Positions 1 through 12,110 of a stretch of DNA of 64,000 nucleotides are shown piece by piece (position 1 is the first letter of the stretch; every line of letters starts with the position of its first letter). The stretch is taken from NCBI GenBank assembly GCA_023313575.1, contig JAJTTP010000001.1:2914001-2978000 (forward strand). The letters run 5' to 3'. Both the position numbers and the translations under genes were made by a program. The notes under the pieces were generated by a model. It saw nothing but the letters and a program-made list of their open reading frames with translations. It did not search any database and was not told the origin of the DNA. This DNA comes from Eutypella sp. D-1 (Eukaryota > Ascomycota > Sordariomycetes > Xylariales > Diatrypaceae).

Positions 1-765
1 CGCTCCTGGTAGCTGAGCTGCTGCTTCGGCCGGCGCTTGCGCCGCGAGCGGTACGTGCCGCCACACAGGTGCTCCGGAAGGACCTCGTCCGCCGTCACGG
101 TGTTAGCTTCGAACTCCCCCGTGGCCAATAACGCGCCGCGGCCCCAGAGCCCCTCCCCGCTGTACCCGCGCCCCCACAGCGTCCGCATCTGCTCCGCGTA
201 CTGGTTCCGCACCGCCCAGAACGCCTTTGAGTGGTTCATCTGCTTGCAGTGCGCCAACCTGTCGGGCCGGATTCATCGTGCGTAAGTAATGGTATTGAAA
301 AGGTAGGTGGGAGTTACGTGTGAGAACAGCGATCATTGTAGGCTGAGATGGGGATCACTTACTCGTGCATCATTACCATCTGGACATAGTTGAAAGGCAG
401 CCAGCGTCCCGTCGACCGCGACTTCAGCACGAGCTGAATGACTTCGCCCGCGTTGAAGTTGCGCCCGACGAACTCACGGTTTGGCTCGTACTCCTCTAGC
501 GACATGACGGAGAGGTGGTGCTCCTTCATAATCGGTACTGATAAAGGCTAGTAGTTAGCAAGATAGAATATTAAGTCATTGTGTAAATATCCCCTGTTAG
601 AGAATAGAGACGAGGAGATGAGGGCCACGTACGACATTGCGCCGCGATGCGCTCGAGGAAGTCCTGCGCGATCTTCTCATCCCGCCCTTTCAGGGGCTTG
701 ATGAATACGATGCGTGGGTTCGGCTGCGATTTCTTGGCGTTGAGCCGCTGGATCCCAATCGGCAT
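1..765 (-). CDS. WLM-domain zinc metalloprotease, Wss1-like (3' end cut by window edge)
   Basis: Three exons fit: 633-765, 363-537 and 1-258, joined by introns with GTACGT/CAG and GTAAGT/CAG borders. Residues 102-106 read HELAH, followed by CKQMNH, which is the zinc-binding HExxHxxxxxH of the WLM family; this motif is created by the second splice. It is followed by the diagnostic FW...LW-GYSGEGLWGRG block. WLM proteins such as yeast Wss1 cut proteins crosslinked to DNA and remove SUMO-linked material in the nucleus. The chosen start (MPIGIQRLN) gives the usual short N-terminal strand before KPLKGRDEKIAQDFLERIA. The C-terminus, where Wss1 carries its SHP-box and SUMO-binding motifs, lies outside the window, so a plain WLM protein cannot be told from a true Wss1 orthologue. 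About 188 codons are present. The family call is confident; the exact orthology is not. Confidence 0.85.
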
Positions 766-1488
766 CGCGGACGCTCGCTGGTTGCAATTAAGCTACAGGC
801 CGATCGAGGTGGTATATACAGTGGATCGGATCTGGTTGATCTACGAAGAAGTATAGTCTGATAAATAGTTAGACAAGGTTTGCAATCTCTGCTATTGCGC
901 GTCTGGAATGGGAGCTTGCGAAATGTAACGATGGATGTCTCAATTTACAACTGGGCAGAGTCTCGAAAGGAAGGTTATAGCGCGCGACAATGTAATGTTT
1001 CCAGGCAAGCCGCTACCTAGGTGCTAACTAGGCGGCAATTTTAGGTTACAATAGAGCCCTTACTCCCTAATCTTTAGGGGGCTTTAGTGCTCGACCTGCC
1101 CATTGATTGATACGTATGCCCAGGTGTACTTAACTTAGGCTACCTGGCTACCCATGCTTGCAATGGATGTATGTCATCGCAAAAAATGATCAACACCGAC
1201 TGTATGCGTTTTGCTTCAAAATAATAAGTTATTGTTTATAAGTCAGTAATGGAAAAAATCCCCTAATTAATCACACCAATGTTGGAAGAGAGCGAAAAGG
1301 TTTAGAAGGTTGAGGTTTCTCAACCGATCGTCATATATAATGTTGTCCCCTTTAGCATGCCAAATAGCGAGTTCGAAAATGTGCAATGATGAATTGAATA
1401 TCTGTGTTCGGATTGAGAGTACGCGCCTATATGTTCAGCCGCCTTAAAAATCAAGCATAGTTTATAGGTGAGTCGGAGGAAAGTAAAA
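766..1488. other. Intergenic, no gene seen
   Basis: Spacer between the 5' end of the WLM protease gene and the 3' end of the kelch gene. AT-rich, with scattered stops in all frames. It holds one copy of the palindrome ACCTAGGT at 1015-1022. The upstream control region of the WLM gene should lie at its left edge. Confidence 0.6.
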
Positions 1489-3916
1489 TCACCGCCTCCT
1501 CCCGGCACCTCCAGTGGCAGCGCCGCTGCCCTTGTCAGCGAGGGAGACGACCTCGCCGATGCCGGCGGCCTCCTGCTCGTCCTCGAGGGCTGTGATCTCC
1601 TCGCGACAGTCCCACCACTTCTCCTCGCTCATCTCAAACGCCTTGGTCTTGATCTCCTTGATGAGCATCCCCTCCGGCTGGATGCCCTTCCACCGCAGGC
1701 TGGTCATCAGGATCTCCTGCCACTCGTTCGACGTCCTTGCGAAGAACTCGCGGCGCGACTCGAACGGCTGGTGCGTTTGCTCGTTAGCTCTGTGCTTCAA
1801 ACTCCGTGGTTTATCAACCACATAGGAAGTTGGGTTGGGTTGGGTTGGGTTGGGTGGCATACACGAGGGTGTGGGAGGCCGTCGTCCTCAACCACCGATG
1901 TGGCGGCGGTGCTCGTCTCCGAGTCATCGTCTTCGAATTTGGACGACCATTCTGTGGTATCCGAATCCACAATCGAGATTTCGTCCCCTTGTTTCTTCTT
2001 ACGTTTACTGGGGGACACCAGTTGTTCCTCAAGCATGTCAACGTCGTCATCCTCGCCTTCTTCTTCTTCTTCTTCTTCGTCATCTTCATCTTCGTCGTCC
2101 TCGTCGTCCTCATCTTCCGATTCCTATACACAGGGTCAGTATCACCAGGGCAATATGGAGTGCTGTTGGGGAGGAGACGTACAACCCAATTCTCGACTTC
2201 TCTGCTGAAGATCTCCTTGCACCCGTCCATTTTACCAAGGTCGATGGCATAGAGATCATCGAACGTGAACTCGCGGTCATCCTTTTCGAACGTTCCGCCG
2301 TAGATGTACAGCACGTCATCCTGGACAGTCAACTGTGCATTGAATCTGGGATGGGGAAACTCCATGGAGACAGGCATCTCGCGCGTTGGCTTCTCCGGCT
2401 CATCTGGCTCGTTATCCTTAAGATCGATTTCCATGTTGTCCGCATCTTCCAGCGATGCTCCGGCCTGAAGCGCCGCAAGCTGCTTCAGCAGTTCTTCTTC
2501 GTTCGCCTGAGCCCGGCCTCGTCGCCCGACCCGCTGTTCCGTGCTGGCCTTCTTCTGTGTTCGGGGCTTGCGGAGGCCCATAGGGAAGAACCTATTTCTC
2601 TCGATGTTCCACGTGAACAGCTGGTTAAAGAATTCCGAGTCCATGCCTTCTTCGCTTTCCTCCACATCATGAACCCCGCCGAACAGAATACCTCGGCCTC
2701 TATGATAGGTCATCGTTGCGCCAGCTCGTGGAGGGTTTGGCGTGTTCGCTGGCTTCTTCCGTCTCTCCCATCTGATGGCTGGCAGTGTGCCGGCCGGCGC
2801 ATCCGCAGCCGGGGGTGTAATTCGAAGGAAAAAGCAATCCTGGTGTACCATAGGCTTTAGGATGTTTCTCTGTCCCTGAGAGGCGCCCTTGGCCGACTTG
2901 TTCGCCGACACTGTCAACTTGACCCTTGAATAGCCTCCGAAGAGGACAGCGCCCTGTTCATGGGGCAGAAATGTGAAAGACGACCGGGCGTCTGGCTTGA
3001 GCTGCGCCTGGGGGAGATTGGGACTGAACCAGACAAAATTCTAGATTGCATTGTGAGCCTGATGAATGAGTTGCACACGTCACAAGTAGGACTTACTGTC
3101 GTGTCGTATATCCAAAGGTCGTTAAGATACTTCGTCTGGTTGGACGTATCCTGGAAGCCTTCGTAATTCAGATTGGTTCACAGGGTACAGAATGTGTCGC
3201 TTAATCACATAACCAACTCACCTCCGAACAAAATGATATAGTTCTTGAAGTAAGTCATGCGATGGCCGCTTCTTGCCGGTGGTGATTTTCCTTTAGTCTC
3301 AATACGAGTCCATTCTCGACTGCTCGGCTCGAGACGCCAGAAGTCGTTATAGTGATAGAACGTCCCCTGCTTGGGACTGTAGACCATCTCTTTATTAGCA
3401 AGCTTTTACAGTGTATGGGGATGGCGTGGGCTACGGTGGGACGGACCTGCTGAACTCGCCACCAAATAGAAAAACCGCGTTGCTCTGATTACCTCCACGG
3501 CACCATGCATGTCCCGAGCGCGGTAAAGGGGCATTGGGAGAGGTGACACAATGCCACTCATCCCTATCTACGTAGTATATGTTGAGGTCATTGTAGAAAT
3601 GGGCGATTGCCCCGTTATAGTTCTCACCGCCGAAAAGCAGTATTTGGTTACTGTTCGACGGCGAAGCCAAGATGGTGGAAGAAGAACGGGGCTTCGGAGG
3701 GGCATCAAGGACCGTCTCCGTCACTTTGAGGAACAACTCCTGCTGCTTCTTGTACTCTGCCAGGACCTCGTCGAGATCGACATCCTCGGCATCGCTGCCC
3801 TCGATCTTTGCAGACTTGACCTTTGCCTTCTTCTCGGCCTTCTTCCCCTGCTTCTCCTTTTTCTTGGCCTTCTTCGCCTTCTTGGACTCGGCCTTGGATT
3901 TCTTGTCTTTGGCCAT
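1489..3916 (-). CDS. KEL3: Kelch-repeat protein of the Kel3/KLHDC4 family
   Basis: Six exons: 3447-3916, 3222-3376, 3097-3158, 2183-3040, 1863-2123 and 1489-1794, giving 703 residues; all phases agree. The protein starts with a very basic Lys/Ala-rich segment (MAKDKKSKAESKKAKKAKKK). Kelch blades follow with LLFGGE, FLFGGEFSSPKQG, IILFGG, AVLFGGYS and YIYGGTF signatures over roughly residues 75-420. A long Asp/Glu tract encoded by GAA/GAT/GAC runs comes next. The C-terminal block around residues 600-690 (REFFARTSNEWQ...AFEMSEEKWWDCREEI) matches the DUF4110 tail of Kel3. Family members are cytoplasmic or nuclear beta-propeller scaffolds; yeast Kel3 has no firmly known function. The first intron uses a weak GTCCGT donor, chosen because it restores GGEFSSPKQGTFYHY. 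Intron 5 carries a TGGGT repeat, and its AAG acceptor is the least certain border. Confidence 0.88.
1831..1855. repeat. (TGGGT)5 pentanucleotide repeat inside an intron
   Basis: Five perfect TGGGT units on the + strand. They lie inside intron 5 (1795-1862) of the minus-strand kelch gene, where they read as an ACCCA tract. The unit differs from the fungal telomere repeat TTAGGG. Confidence 0.9.
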
Positions 3917-5395
3917 GACGATCAGGACTCAGCCCGGCCAACACACCGGTTACCTCGACAACTAACAAAGAACTCTCGAGGTAGTGTGGCTGAAAAGGGG
4001 GCGCATTGATTTAGCGTGCCCGTGAAGTCTGTGACAGAATAAAGAGTATCCTATGATGTACCTGCACCTCTTCGTGTAAAATGATACTATCCGTGCCTGA
4101 TATGTACCGTGGAGAGCGTACTACTAGGCAGGTACCCCTCCCCCCCACACTAGCCAAGATAGCCAAGACAACCAAGCTTTGTAGGGCTAAAAAATTTCAA
4201 CAGCTTGGAAGAGCTCGCTGCGATATCGCACGCTACTATTCGGGATTTCCACTTTACTTATAGCTAAAGGGAAGAAAGAGGTACAAGTAAGCAAGAACAG
4301 CTTTGAAATTTAAGCGTTGATGCGAACCTAAGTGCAGAATAAATCTCTCTGCTTCGAATACAGCAATACGAAAGCTCTCATGGAACCTTCAGGTATAAAT
4401 CAAAGTAATAAGTACCTCGGTAGATACCTCAGAATTCATGCATGTAAGGAGTTCGGTTGAAACAAGCCAGGTACCCATGCCCTATCTGGCTACTTGAAAG
4501 CATTGAAGCTGGCCTAGGTACTTACCGGGCATGTGGGGCCGCCGGTATACCCCACTATCCTACAAAATCTTCGGATCTGATAAGGAAATCTCGTAAATAT
4601 TTGCTTCTAGACTATTCAGACTGCGTGACATAATACCGGCTTTTTATCCTTAATGTTAATGTTCCTTGCTGCGACGGGGATGTGGCCATGTGCTGATTAG
4701 CTCATGAAACCGACTTCTTTCCGGCTTCCCGTCACCCCTTCTCCCTTCCTCCTTCCCCGAGCCCGAGGAAGCAAGACCGACATGCCACCGATTCAAGTTA
4801 GCCTGATCAACCGACGGCTCATACATCCGCGATCGCATTCAACTCATCCAACTTATAAGAGTCCTAAGAGTCCAATCCATACGAGGAGGTGACAACCGAC
4901 ATATTATTTTAGACCAACAGCATACCAGCCTGCATTCGGTGTGTGTGCCCGCAACCAATATTGTGCAATTTCAACCAACAACATCAACATCACACATCAC
5001 ACATCACATATAAATATATCCCTCCATACATCCATACATCCACACACATCACTGGCTAACTTGGTCCCCGACCCTCGACATGTCGCGCCTAGTTGCCGAA
5101 TGAACTTTGGAAGTCTGGAACTCTGGAACTTTGCTCCAAAATCCCGCCTGCGGTGATACCCATTCGCCAGATCTGGTAAACCGCAGGGCTGTGGCTGTGA
5201 ACGAATCCGATAATTCTACCATCTAACTGTCCTTGCAGCGTTGCCTTTAGAGCGTTCCCCTCGAACTTTTATACCGACTCTTCTACTATCCCGCTATTCC
5301 ATAATTGTATTATCTTGCTGTTGCTCAGCTGCCCGTAACATCTAACATCTAACATCTTTTGATCCGTGGAGTTAAACCTACACCTTGTTCGCAAC
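3917..5395. other. Divergent promoter region of the kelch and arg-13 genes
   Basis: Head-to-head spacer of about 1.5 kb. Positions 4960-5050 hold imperfect CATCACA and CATACATC repeats. The last 100 bases before arg-13 are pyrimidine-rich and contain three perfect TAACATC copies at 5336-5356. No supported gene; no exact TGACTCA (Gcn4/CPC1) site was seen. Confidence 0.6.
5336..5356 (+). repeat. Three tandem TAACATC copies in the arg-13 leader
   Basis: Perfect 7-base direct repeats ending 39 bases before the arg-13 start codon, in the likely 5' UTR or core promoter. Confidence 0.85.
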
Positions 5396-6505
5396 ATGGC
5401 GGCTAAAGAAGCAGAGGCCATTCCCTCGACTACCACCTCAGCCACCCTTCCAACTCAGATTTCTACCTCGGCAAGATCATCTGCCATGGAAGCTGTCGAA
5501 GATATTGTCTACGGATCTGTAAGATACCACCAGCGTCCCCCATATAAAAATAAATAAATATTATACCCCTCGCGATGCGATGACTAAACGTTAGCGCAGG
5601 TCGCGGGCGTCGTCGGAAAATACATCGAATACCCCTTCGACACCGTCAAAGTGCGACTGCAGTCCCAACCCGACCACCTGCCTCTCCGATACACGGGACC
5701 CCTCGATTGCTTCCGACAGTCCATCAAAGCCGATGGCTTCCTCGGCTTATACCGCGGCATCGCCGCGCCGCTCTTCGGCGCCGCCGCCGAGACCAGCAGC
5801 CTTTTCTTCTTCGAGCGCATGGGCAGGGACGTCGTTTACGCCTCGGGCTACTGCCCGCGCGACCAGGTGCTGCCGCTGCCCGCGCTGTGGTTCACCGGCG
5901 CCTTCTCCGGCGCCTTCACCTCTTTCGTGCTCACCCCCATCGAGCTCGTCAAGTGCAAGATCCAGGTGCCCATGACGAGTGCCGGCGCCGCCCCACCGAA
6001 GCCCCCCAGCATCGCTGCCGTCATCAGGGACGTGTACAAGCACGAGGGCGTCCGCGGTTTCTGGCACGGGCAGATGGGCACCTTCCTACGGGAGGCGGGC
6101 GGCTGCGCCGCCTGGTTCGGCTCCAAGGAGACCTCGACGAAGCTGTTCCACCTGCTCAACGAGCGGTCGGCGAAGTCGCAGCAGGAACGGGACGCCCTCG
6201 CCACCGAGGCCCTGCCCCTCTGGCAGCAGGCCGCCGCGGGCGCGAGCGCCGGCATGTCGTATAACTTCTTATTCTTCCCCGCCGACACCATCAAGTCCCG
6301 TATGCAGACCTCGCCGGTCGGCGGCGATGGCTCCGGGGACCGCCCGAGGAACCGCACCTTCATGCAGGAGGGACGGGCGCTGTGGAACCAGCACGGCCTC
6401 CGCGGCATGTACCGCGGCTGCGGCATCACGGTGCTCAGGTCCGCTCCCAGCTCCGCGTTCATCTTCATGGTGTTCGATGGCCTGAAGAGCCACTTGCCTT
6501 TATGA
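5396..6505 (+). CDS. arg-13: Mitochondrial ornithine/basic amino acid carrier (arg-13/ORT1 type)
   Basis: Two exons, 5396-5518 and 5600-6505, with a GTAAGA/GCAG intron in phase 0; 342 residues. It is a mitochondrial carrier family protein with all three signature repeats: [10 protein letters not shown] (about residue 52), [10 protein letters not shown] (about 154) and [10 protein letters not shown] (about 268). The segments [25 protein letters not shown] and [18 protein letters not shown] align from memory with yeast Ort1/Arg11 and Neurospora ARG-13. These exchange ornithine for protons or other basic amino acids across the inner mitochondrial membrane, so that ornithine made in the matrix reaches cytosolic arginine synthesis. 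The ATG at 5396 is preferred because translation from it matches the usual short Ser/Thr-rich N-tail. The gene faces the kelch gene head to head and ends toward tspO. Confidence 0.92.
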
Positions 6506-6891
6506 CATGATTAGATAAGGGGAGAATAGGTTGCTTTTCATGGTATAACTACCTAGGTATGCTACGCATATAGATACAGGGATAGACTCTGGGGAGGCTT
6601 TAGTGTTTTCATGCGGGCGTTCTTGGCGTTCTCTATGTTGGTGCATAAGCACTCAATATTCATATATAGAGGGTTGTAAAACATTTTCAAAACTAGATAC
6701 TAGGGATCATGTAGCACAGATGTAAAAAAAGTGCATAGGATTACGGGAGACGGTCTTGGATAAGAAAGGCATGCAGAAACACAACAACACTCTTATTATA
6801 TTATCGACTTATCCGAGAAGATTGTCCTTTAAATTCCCACCTCATCCGACAACACCCGCTCGCATGGGTACGTTCCATTCCAAGATCCTCT
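6506..6891. other. Convergent 3' spacer between arg-13 and tspO
   Basis: Short AT-rich tail-to-tail spacer that must hold both 3' UTRs. It contains one ACCTAGGT palindrome at 6551-6558. No further structure seen. Confidence 0.6.
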
Positions 6892-7626
6892 CTACGCACT
6901 CTTCTTACCGGCCTCGCCCTCGACCTTCCTGCGCAGGAGGGCCTCATCCGAGATGTCCCAGCCGTTGAGGTACCCGACGCCGAGGTTCAGGTAGGCGGCA
7001 AAGCCAAGCCAGGCGACGTAAGGGGCGTAGCACCAGCCGGCGACGGAGTCGGCGAGGCCACCGGCGGCGGAGTCGGGGGCGAAGAACAGCCAGACGAGAT
7101 AGCTGTTGGCGCCGAGCAAGGCGGCGATGTCGGCCAGGGCCAGCGCGGGCCGGCGCCACCTGAAGAATAACGGCATCCACGCCAGGTTCAAGCCCAGCTG
7201 CGCCGTATACAGCGCCGCAGCGACCCGTGCCGTGCTTGCCTGCGCCGCCGACCGCGGCGCTAGGAGCGCGCCCCCAATGGCCCGGTGCGCCGCGTACCCC
7301 GTCACGCCATACAGCACCGTCCACACGGGGCCGAACACCCACGGCGGTGGCCGCAGGGGGGGCTGCTTTATCTGGTTGTATGTCTCAACTGTTTGCTTGG
7401 CTAGCAAGAGGTACAGACGAAGAAAGAGTTCGTGTTAGTTACGGAAGTTGGCATATGGCGTGGCGATGCCTGAGGAGGTAGTAGTAAGAGAGGTGGGGGG
7501 TGACGAGAACTTACGTCTGGTGCTGTAGCCCACAGCTGTCCCCAGGGTCACCGGCAACAGGATCGACGCCGGGGCACTGGCGAAGACCTGGTGCGGGATC
7601 GTGAGCTGGGGTAGATAGGTCGTCAT
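6892..7626 (-). CDS. tspO: TspO/MBR family translocator protein
   Basis: Two exons, 7515-7626 and 6892-7400 (GTAAGT/CTAG intron, phase 1), encode 206 residues. Hydrophobicity fits the five-helix TspO fold. Family marks are present: PLRPPPWVFGPVWTVLYG between helices 1 and 2, the aromatic LGLNLAWMPLFF stretch of helix 3, and the C-terminal YVAWLGFAAYLNLGVGYLN. The family (bacterial TspO, animal TSPO/peripheral benzodiazepine receptor) binds porphyrins and sterol-like ligands in the outer mitochondrial membrane or other membranes; fungal members are poorly studied. The start is the only ATG before the first helix that joins in frame. It is transcribed toward arg-13 and shares its promoter side with ARS2. 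Confidence 0.9.
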
Positions 7627-9257
7627 GTTTATATGTGGTAGATTTGCGTTGTTGCCGGCAGCAATGGCTCTCTATATACAATGCCTACTTGTAAAGAGGG
7701 AAAGGGTAACACGTCTCATCATCTACCTACTAAAGATACTTTGAGCAATTATATAGCTCTGTGCTCATTGGACATCGAGGACTTTTCCAGGGACAGGGGG
7801 ACCTTGAATGGTCTGATGAACGATTCATTCTTGATGACGTACTCTGTCAATAATAAGCTATTCGAATTAACTATAATATGTTAGACTGTAGGAATGATAT
7901 CGAGTAAACTGTATTTTCATAACATAAAGCGCCCTAAAATTCAGCTGGAAGAGATCTAATTATGCCTTAAATTAAGCTTACCGTTTCAATTCACACTGTA
8001 CAGATACAAAGGTACATAGATACATATTATGCTCTTATGCCTTCCCGTCTTCTCGGCAAATCATTATGCCATCTCCTAGCTCTTGTATACAGTGGGCCCA
8101 CGGGTCTAATGAAGGCAACTTCAGAATTCCTATTGGTTGGAACTACCTCAGTTCCCCATTATTATAGTACCTAGGTAATGATTCCCCGGCCTTCCTTTAA
8201 TCGGTTTGTCTTCAGGTCTTTTGCGCGCTGTCCCTTAGTGCGCTATCCCTTAGTTTATGAGCTTTGCCCATTACCCGTCGCCCATCAGCTATCATGAACC
8301 TTCCTCTCCACTACATCTTTTTTTTTCCTTCTCCCTCAGCAAACTTGTTCGCCCAGACATTCTGGTGACAGTCTGGAACAAGCATAAACTGCATCGGTTG
8401 CATCGGTTGCAGTGAATGCCACTTTACAGTTCGTCGATCCTTTTTCTCCGATCACTTTTTTTGCCCCTTTAGATAGCCTCTTCTTCTTCCCACTTGTCGA
8501 GAAATTTCCCCCATACCATACCGTACCTCCTCATACACTCTCTCCCTTCACCGTCTTGACTGTCTTGGATGATAGACCGCGCGACCTCCTTTTGTTATCC
8601 ATGAGATGTGATGATCTTAATTAATTACACTCATATCAGATTAAGCTCTCCTGTCTTCGTCTTCGTCTCCCACAAACTCCCTCCCCCTTCTTCAAAAATA
8701 AAACTTAAGAAAGTCATTGTACAAACATCGCGACAAACCCATGGTCGACACCAAAAGAAAAAGCCCCTATAAACTCTCTCTCTCTCTCTCTCTGCCACTC
8801 CCATCTCTGCCTGCCTTCAATCACCCATTACTTTATTTCTTCTTCACCTTGCTTGCTTGCGGGGCCTTGCATGCTCTTGCCCCATGCTGCTTATCTTCTC
8901 TTCTCCGGCTTGCTCAAGCTCTTTTCCCTCATCAAAATTTGCCTCCCGTCAATTCTCATATTCATTCTCATTGATTATTCCAAACATGTTGTTCAGAATG
9001 ATTTCTCTAACGGCAAGCACCATGCCAAACAGTAGGCACCGGATAGATTTCCATCGAATTGGAATCACCTGACGAGCGGCAATCAGTATCGTCCACCGCA
9101 ATTATATCGGGCGTCCAAGACTAAACAAACAAATAAGCAAACAAAACGAACGCTAACAACCATACCCGCACCCGAAATATCGGTACTGCATATATAATTG
9201 AGAGATAACTGTACCAATACGATCGAAAAAGTTTTTACAGCCCACCATATCAATACT
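7627..9257. other. Divergent promoter region of tspO and ARS2
   Basis: 1.6 kb head-to-head spacer. The half nearer ARS2 (about 8280-8960) is strongly pyrimidine-rich, with TTTTT and CTTC runs and a (CT)10 microsatellite at 8774-8793, typical of promoters and long 5' leaders of fungal housekeeping genes. An ACCTAGGT palindrome lies at 8169-8176. No coding exon could be supported. Confidence 0.6.
8774..8793. repeat. (CT)10 microsatellite upstream of ARS2
   Basis: Ten CT units in the pyrimidine-rich stretch 465 bases before the ARS2 start codon, likely in the promoter or leader. Confidence 0.85.
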
Positions 9258-12110
9258 ATGGACTCGTATTCGTATCGAGACGGCCCCGGCCGCTCCCCTG
9301 CCGAGCGCGGGTGGAACAGTCGCGATGACCGGCTCAAGGACGACCGCGTTGACAGTTTTTATCGTGGCCGTTCTCCTGGTGCGTTATCCTCGTCATGCAT
9401 ATGAGCGAACCCTGCTATCAAGCGCTGGCGTCTGCCCAAGCCATTCCTATCCCCCAATTGATGTTCAAATTTATATAGCAATCAATTCTCCCCCAAAAGC
9501 TCTCATTTAGTTATGCTCGGAACATCAGCTAATCCATGCAGGTCACGAACGTAACCGTCGGCACCGATCTCGCTCGCCTTTACCAGTGGATAGATATGAA
9601 CCTCGAGGACGCGGTAGAGATGAGCACCCCGGCCCCCGAGATCGTGACGACCGACGTCGCGTTACGTCCCCTCCCGCCAATATTGACCGCTATGTCCCCG
9701 GCCAGGGTGGCCACGAGCCTCCCGTACCCGCCGTCAATCCACTGACAGACCCGGTTAAACTCCCATTTCAAGTAGGCTTTTCCTACTTCGGTGAATGGTG
9801 GAGAGCCAATGAGCGGATCAAGGAGGAGAAAGAACGTGCGCGCACGGGCCGCCGTCGTGAACCTGAGCGGCCTCGCGGGCAACGTGAAAGTCAAGAAGAC
9901 CGCGAGAAAGAAAAGGCCAAGATCCAGGCCGCGTATGATGTATACCGAGAGGAACTTCAGGCCAAGATGGCTAGAACATTCGTCGCTGAGCACAAGAAGG
10001 AGCAATGGTTTCGGGAGCGATATGTACCCGAGGTCCGTGACGCTCTCCATGTTCAGCTCAACGATTTCCGCCGCGGTGCGTACAATCAATGGGAGCAGGA
10101 TCTAGAATCAGGTACCTTTGATGAATTCTCGCTCGAAGGTATTCTAAAGAGTGAGACCAATGGAGCTGGAGGGGTCGTCGAAAAGGAAGAGGGCGAGGCT
10201 ACCTCAGCTAATGAGGTTCTTGGCGTCGGTGACCTGGTTCCAGCAAGTGGCAATGACCTCAGAGACGATAGTCTATACCAGCCTACTCTCTTGATTAAGA
10301 CGATTGCACCTCATGTTAGTCGGCAGAATCTCGAGACTTTCTGCAAGGAACATCTTGGGGAAGAGGAAGGCGGATTCAGGTGGCTCTCATTGAGCGACCC
10401 GAATCCGAGCAAAAGATACCATCGTATGGGATGGGTCATGCTCCACCCTGCTTCCGAGACGACCGCACCGATTGAGCGTGCCGACCCGAAGGACGAAGAT
10501 GGTGACGTAAAAGTCGGGTCGCCGGCCCCTGCGTCTGTGGCTGACAGGGCACTGGAAGCTGTTAATGGCAAAACCGTCAAGGATGAAGTCCGAGGGGACT
10601 TCGTTTGTCACGTCGGGGTCCACAACCCTCCTGGAAACCCTCGCAAAAAGGCCCTTTGGGATCTCTTCTCGGCGCCAGAGAGAATCGAGAAAGATCTCAC
10701 GCTGGTCCGTCGACTCATCAATAAGTTTGAGGAGGATTTCGGGTCCGATTTCAACGCCGCATTGAGGGTTGAGGAGAGAGTAGAGAACCTACGCAACGCA
10801 GGGCGCCTTCAGCCGGCAGGTACCACAGCCCCGGTAAAGAAGCCCAAGAAAGAGAGAAACCTAGACTTCGACGATGACGCCATGGAAGAGGGGGAAGAAG
10901 GCGAGATGGGCGAGTCCGACGAGGAGGGTGCCATCGATGATGAAGTCGATGATGAAGAGCTCGTGGTAAAGAAGAAGCAGCTAGATCTGATGATCGAGTA
11001 TCTTCGCCGCGTATTCAACTTCTGCTTCTTCTGCGTCTTTGAGAGCGATTCCGTTCATGAGTTGACTCGTAAATGTCCTGGTGGTCACCTTCGTCGGCCT
11101 CGAAGCACACTGTCTTCTGCTGCAAAGAATGTTGCGAGGGCGAGCGCCAATGGCGATCCTTTCCCTTCTAAGAAAGAGGAGAACAAGGATATGGAGGAAG
11201 GCGAGGCACCTGAGCCCAACCGAAAGTTCAGCAAGGCGTCAAAGTCCGAGCAGCAGCTTGAGCGAGCCTATAAGTGGGTCAAAACGTTCGAAGACAAGAT
11301 CATGCAGATCCTCGAACCAGAAACCGTTGATGTCCGCAAGCTCGGTGGAAAGCCTACTGAGGAGGCTCTCAACGACGAACTCTCCAAGTTCGTTAAGCAA
11401 GAAGATGAGCACAAGTGGCGGTGCAAAGTACCTGAATGCACCAAGCTCTTCAAAGAGGACCACTTCTGGAAGAAGCACGTAGAGAAACGACATACAGAGT
11501 GGTTGGAGAGCATCAAACAAGAAGTAACAACGCCCGTCGATCCTAATTCGTTAACCAAAGCTAACCTTAGTTCTAGTTTGATCTTATCAACGCTTACGTT
11601 CTGGATCCGGCACACATCGCTCCTTCGAGAACCGATGCCAACAGCAACGGCCACTTCCCACAAAACAACACGCAAACCCAGCAGGGCACGCCTCGGGGCT
11701 TCAACCTCCAGAATTTTGCTATGAACAACGTGATGCCGCCATTCCCTGGCTTCCCTGGCCTTCCGGGCATGCCCCCGCTATTTGCAGGTAACCACCCGGT
11801 GCAAGCTCCTGGCTGGAATGCGGGAGGAGACGAGCGTGGTAGTGCCGGTCCTATTCGTCGTGGAGGGCCTGGCGGTGCCGGCCGATACCAGAACCGCGCT
11901 GGTCCTTACGATCGACGCCAACACCAGGGACGTTGGGGCCATGACGGACAGGGCGCGGGCCGTGGAAGGGGTGGTGCGGGACGCTGGGGCGACGGTGCTG
12001 CTGGCGGAGCGGCTGTGGGCCCTCGTGAAGCAGTTCAAGGCCGCAGCCTCAAAAGCTACGAGGATCTTGATCACGTCGCTGGCGGGGGTGGTGGCGAGTT
12101 GAACTACTAA
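9258..12110 (+). CDS. ARS2: ARS2/Serrate-type RNA-processing zinc-finger protein
   Basis: Three exons, 9258-9378, 9542-11523 and 11577-12110, give 878 residues. The first splice builds an RS-rich N-terminus (RGRSPGHERNRRHRSRSP). The next block, DPVKLPFQVGFSYFGEWW followed by a long basic helix, is the Serrate/Ars2 N-terminal domain. The core continues through VFNFCFFCVFESDSVHELTRKCPGGH to a C2H2 finger CKVPECTKLFKEDHFWKKHVEKRH at about residues 668-691. After the last splice comes the conserved FDLINAYVLDPAHIAP, then a Pro/Gly/Arg tail with RGG-like motifs. ARS2 (Pir2 in fission yeast) bridges the nuclear cap-binding complex to RNA export, decay and small-RNA machinery. The 53-nt last intron has a CTAACC branch site. 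The family call is very secure; only the short first exon is inferred from splicing. Confidence 0.93.
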
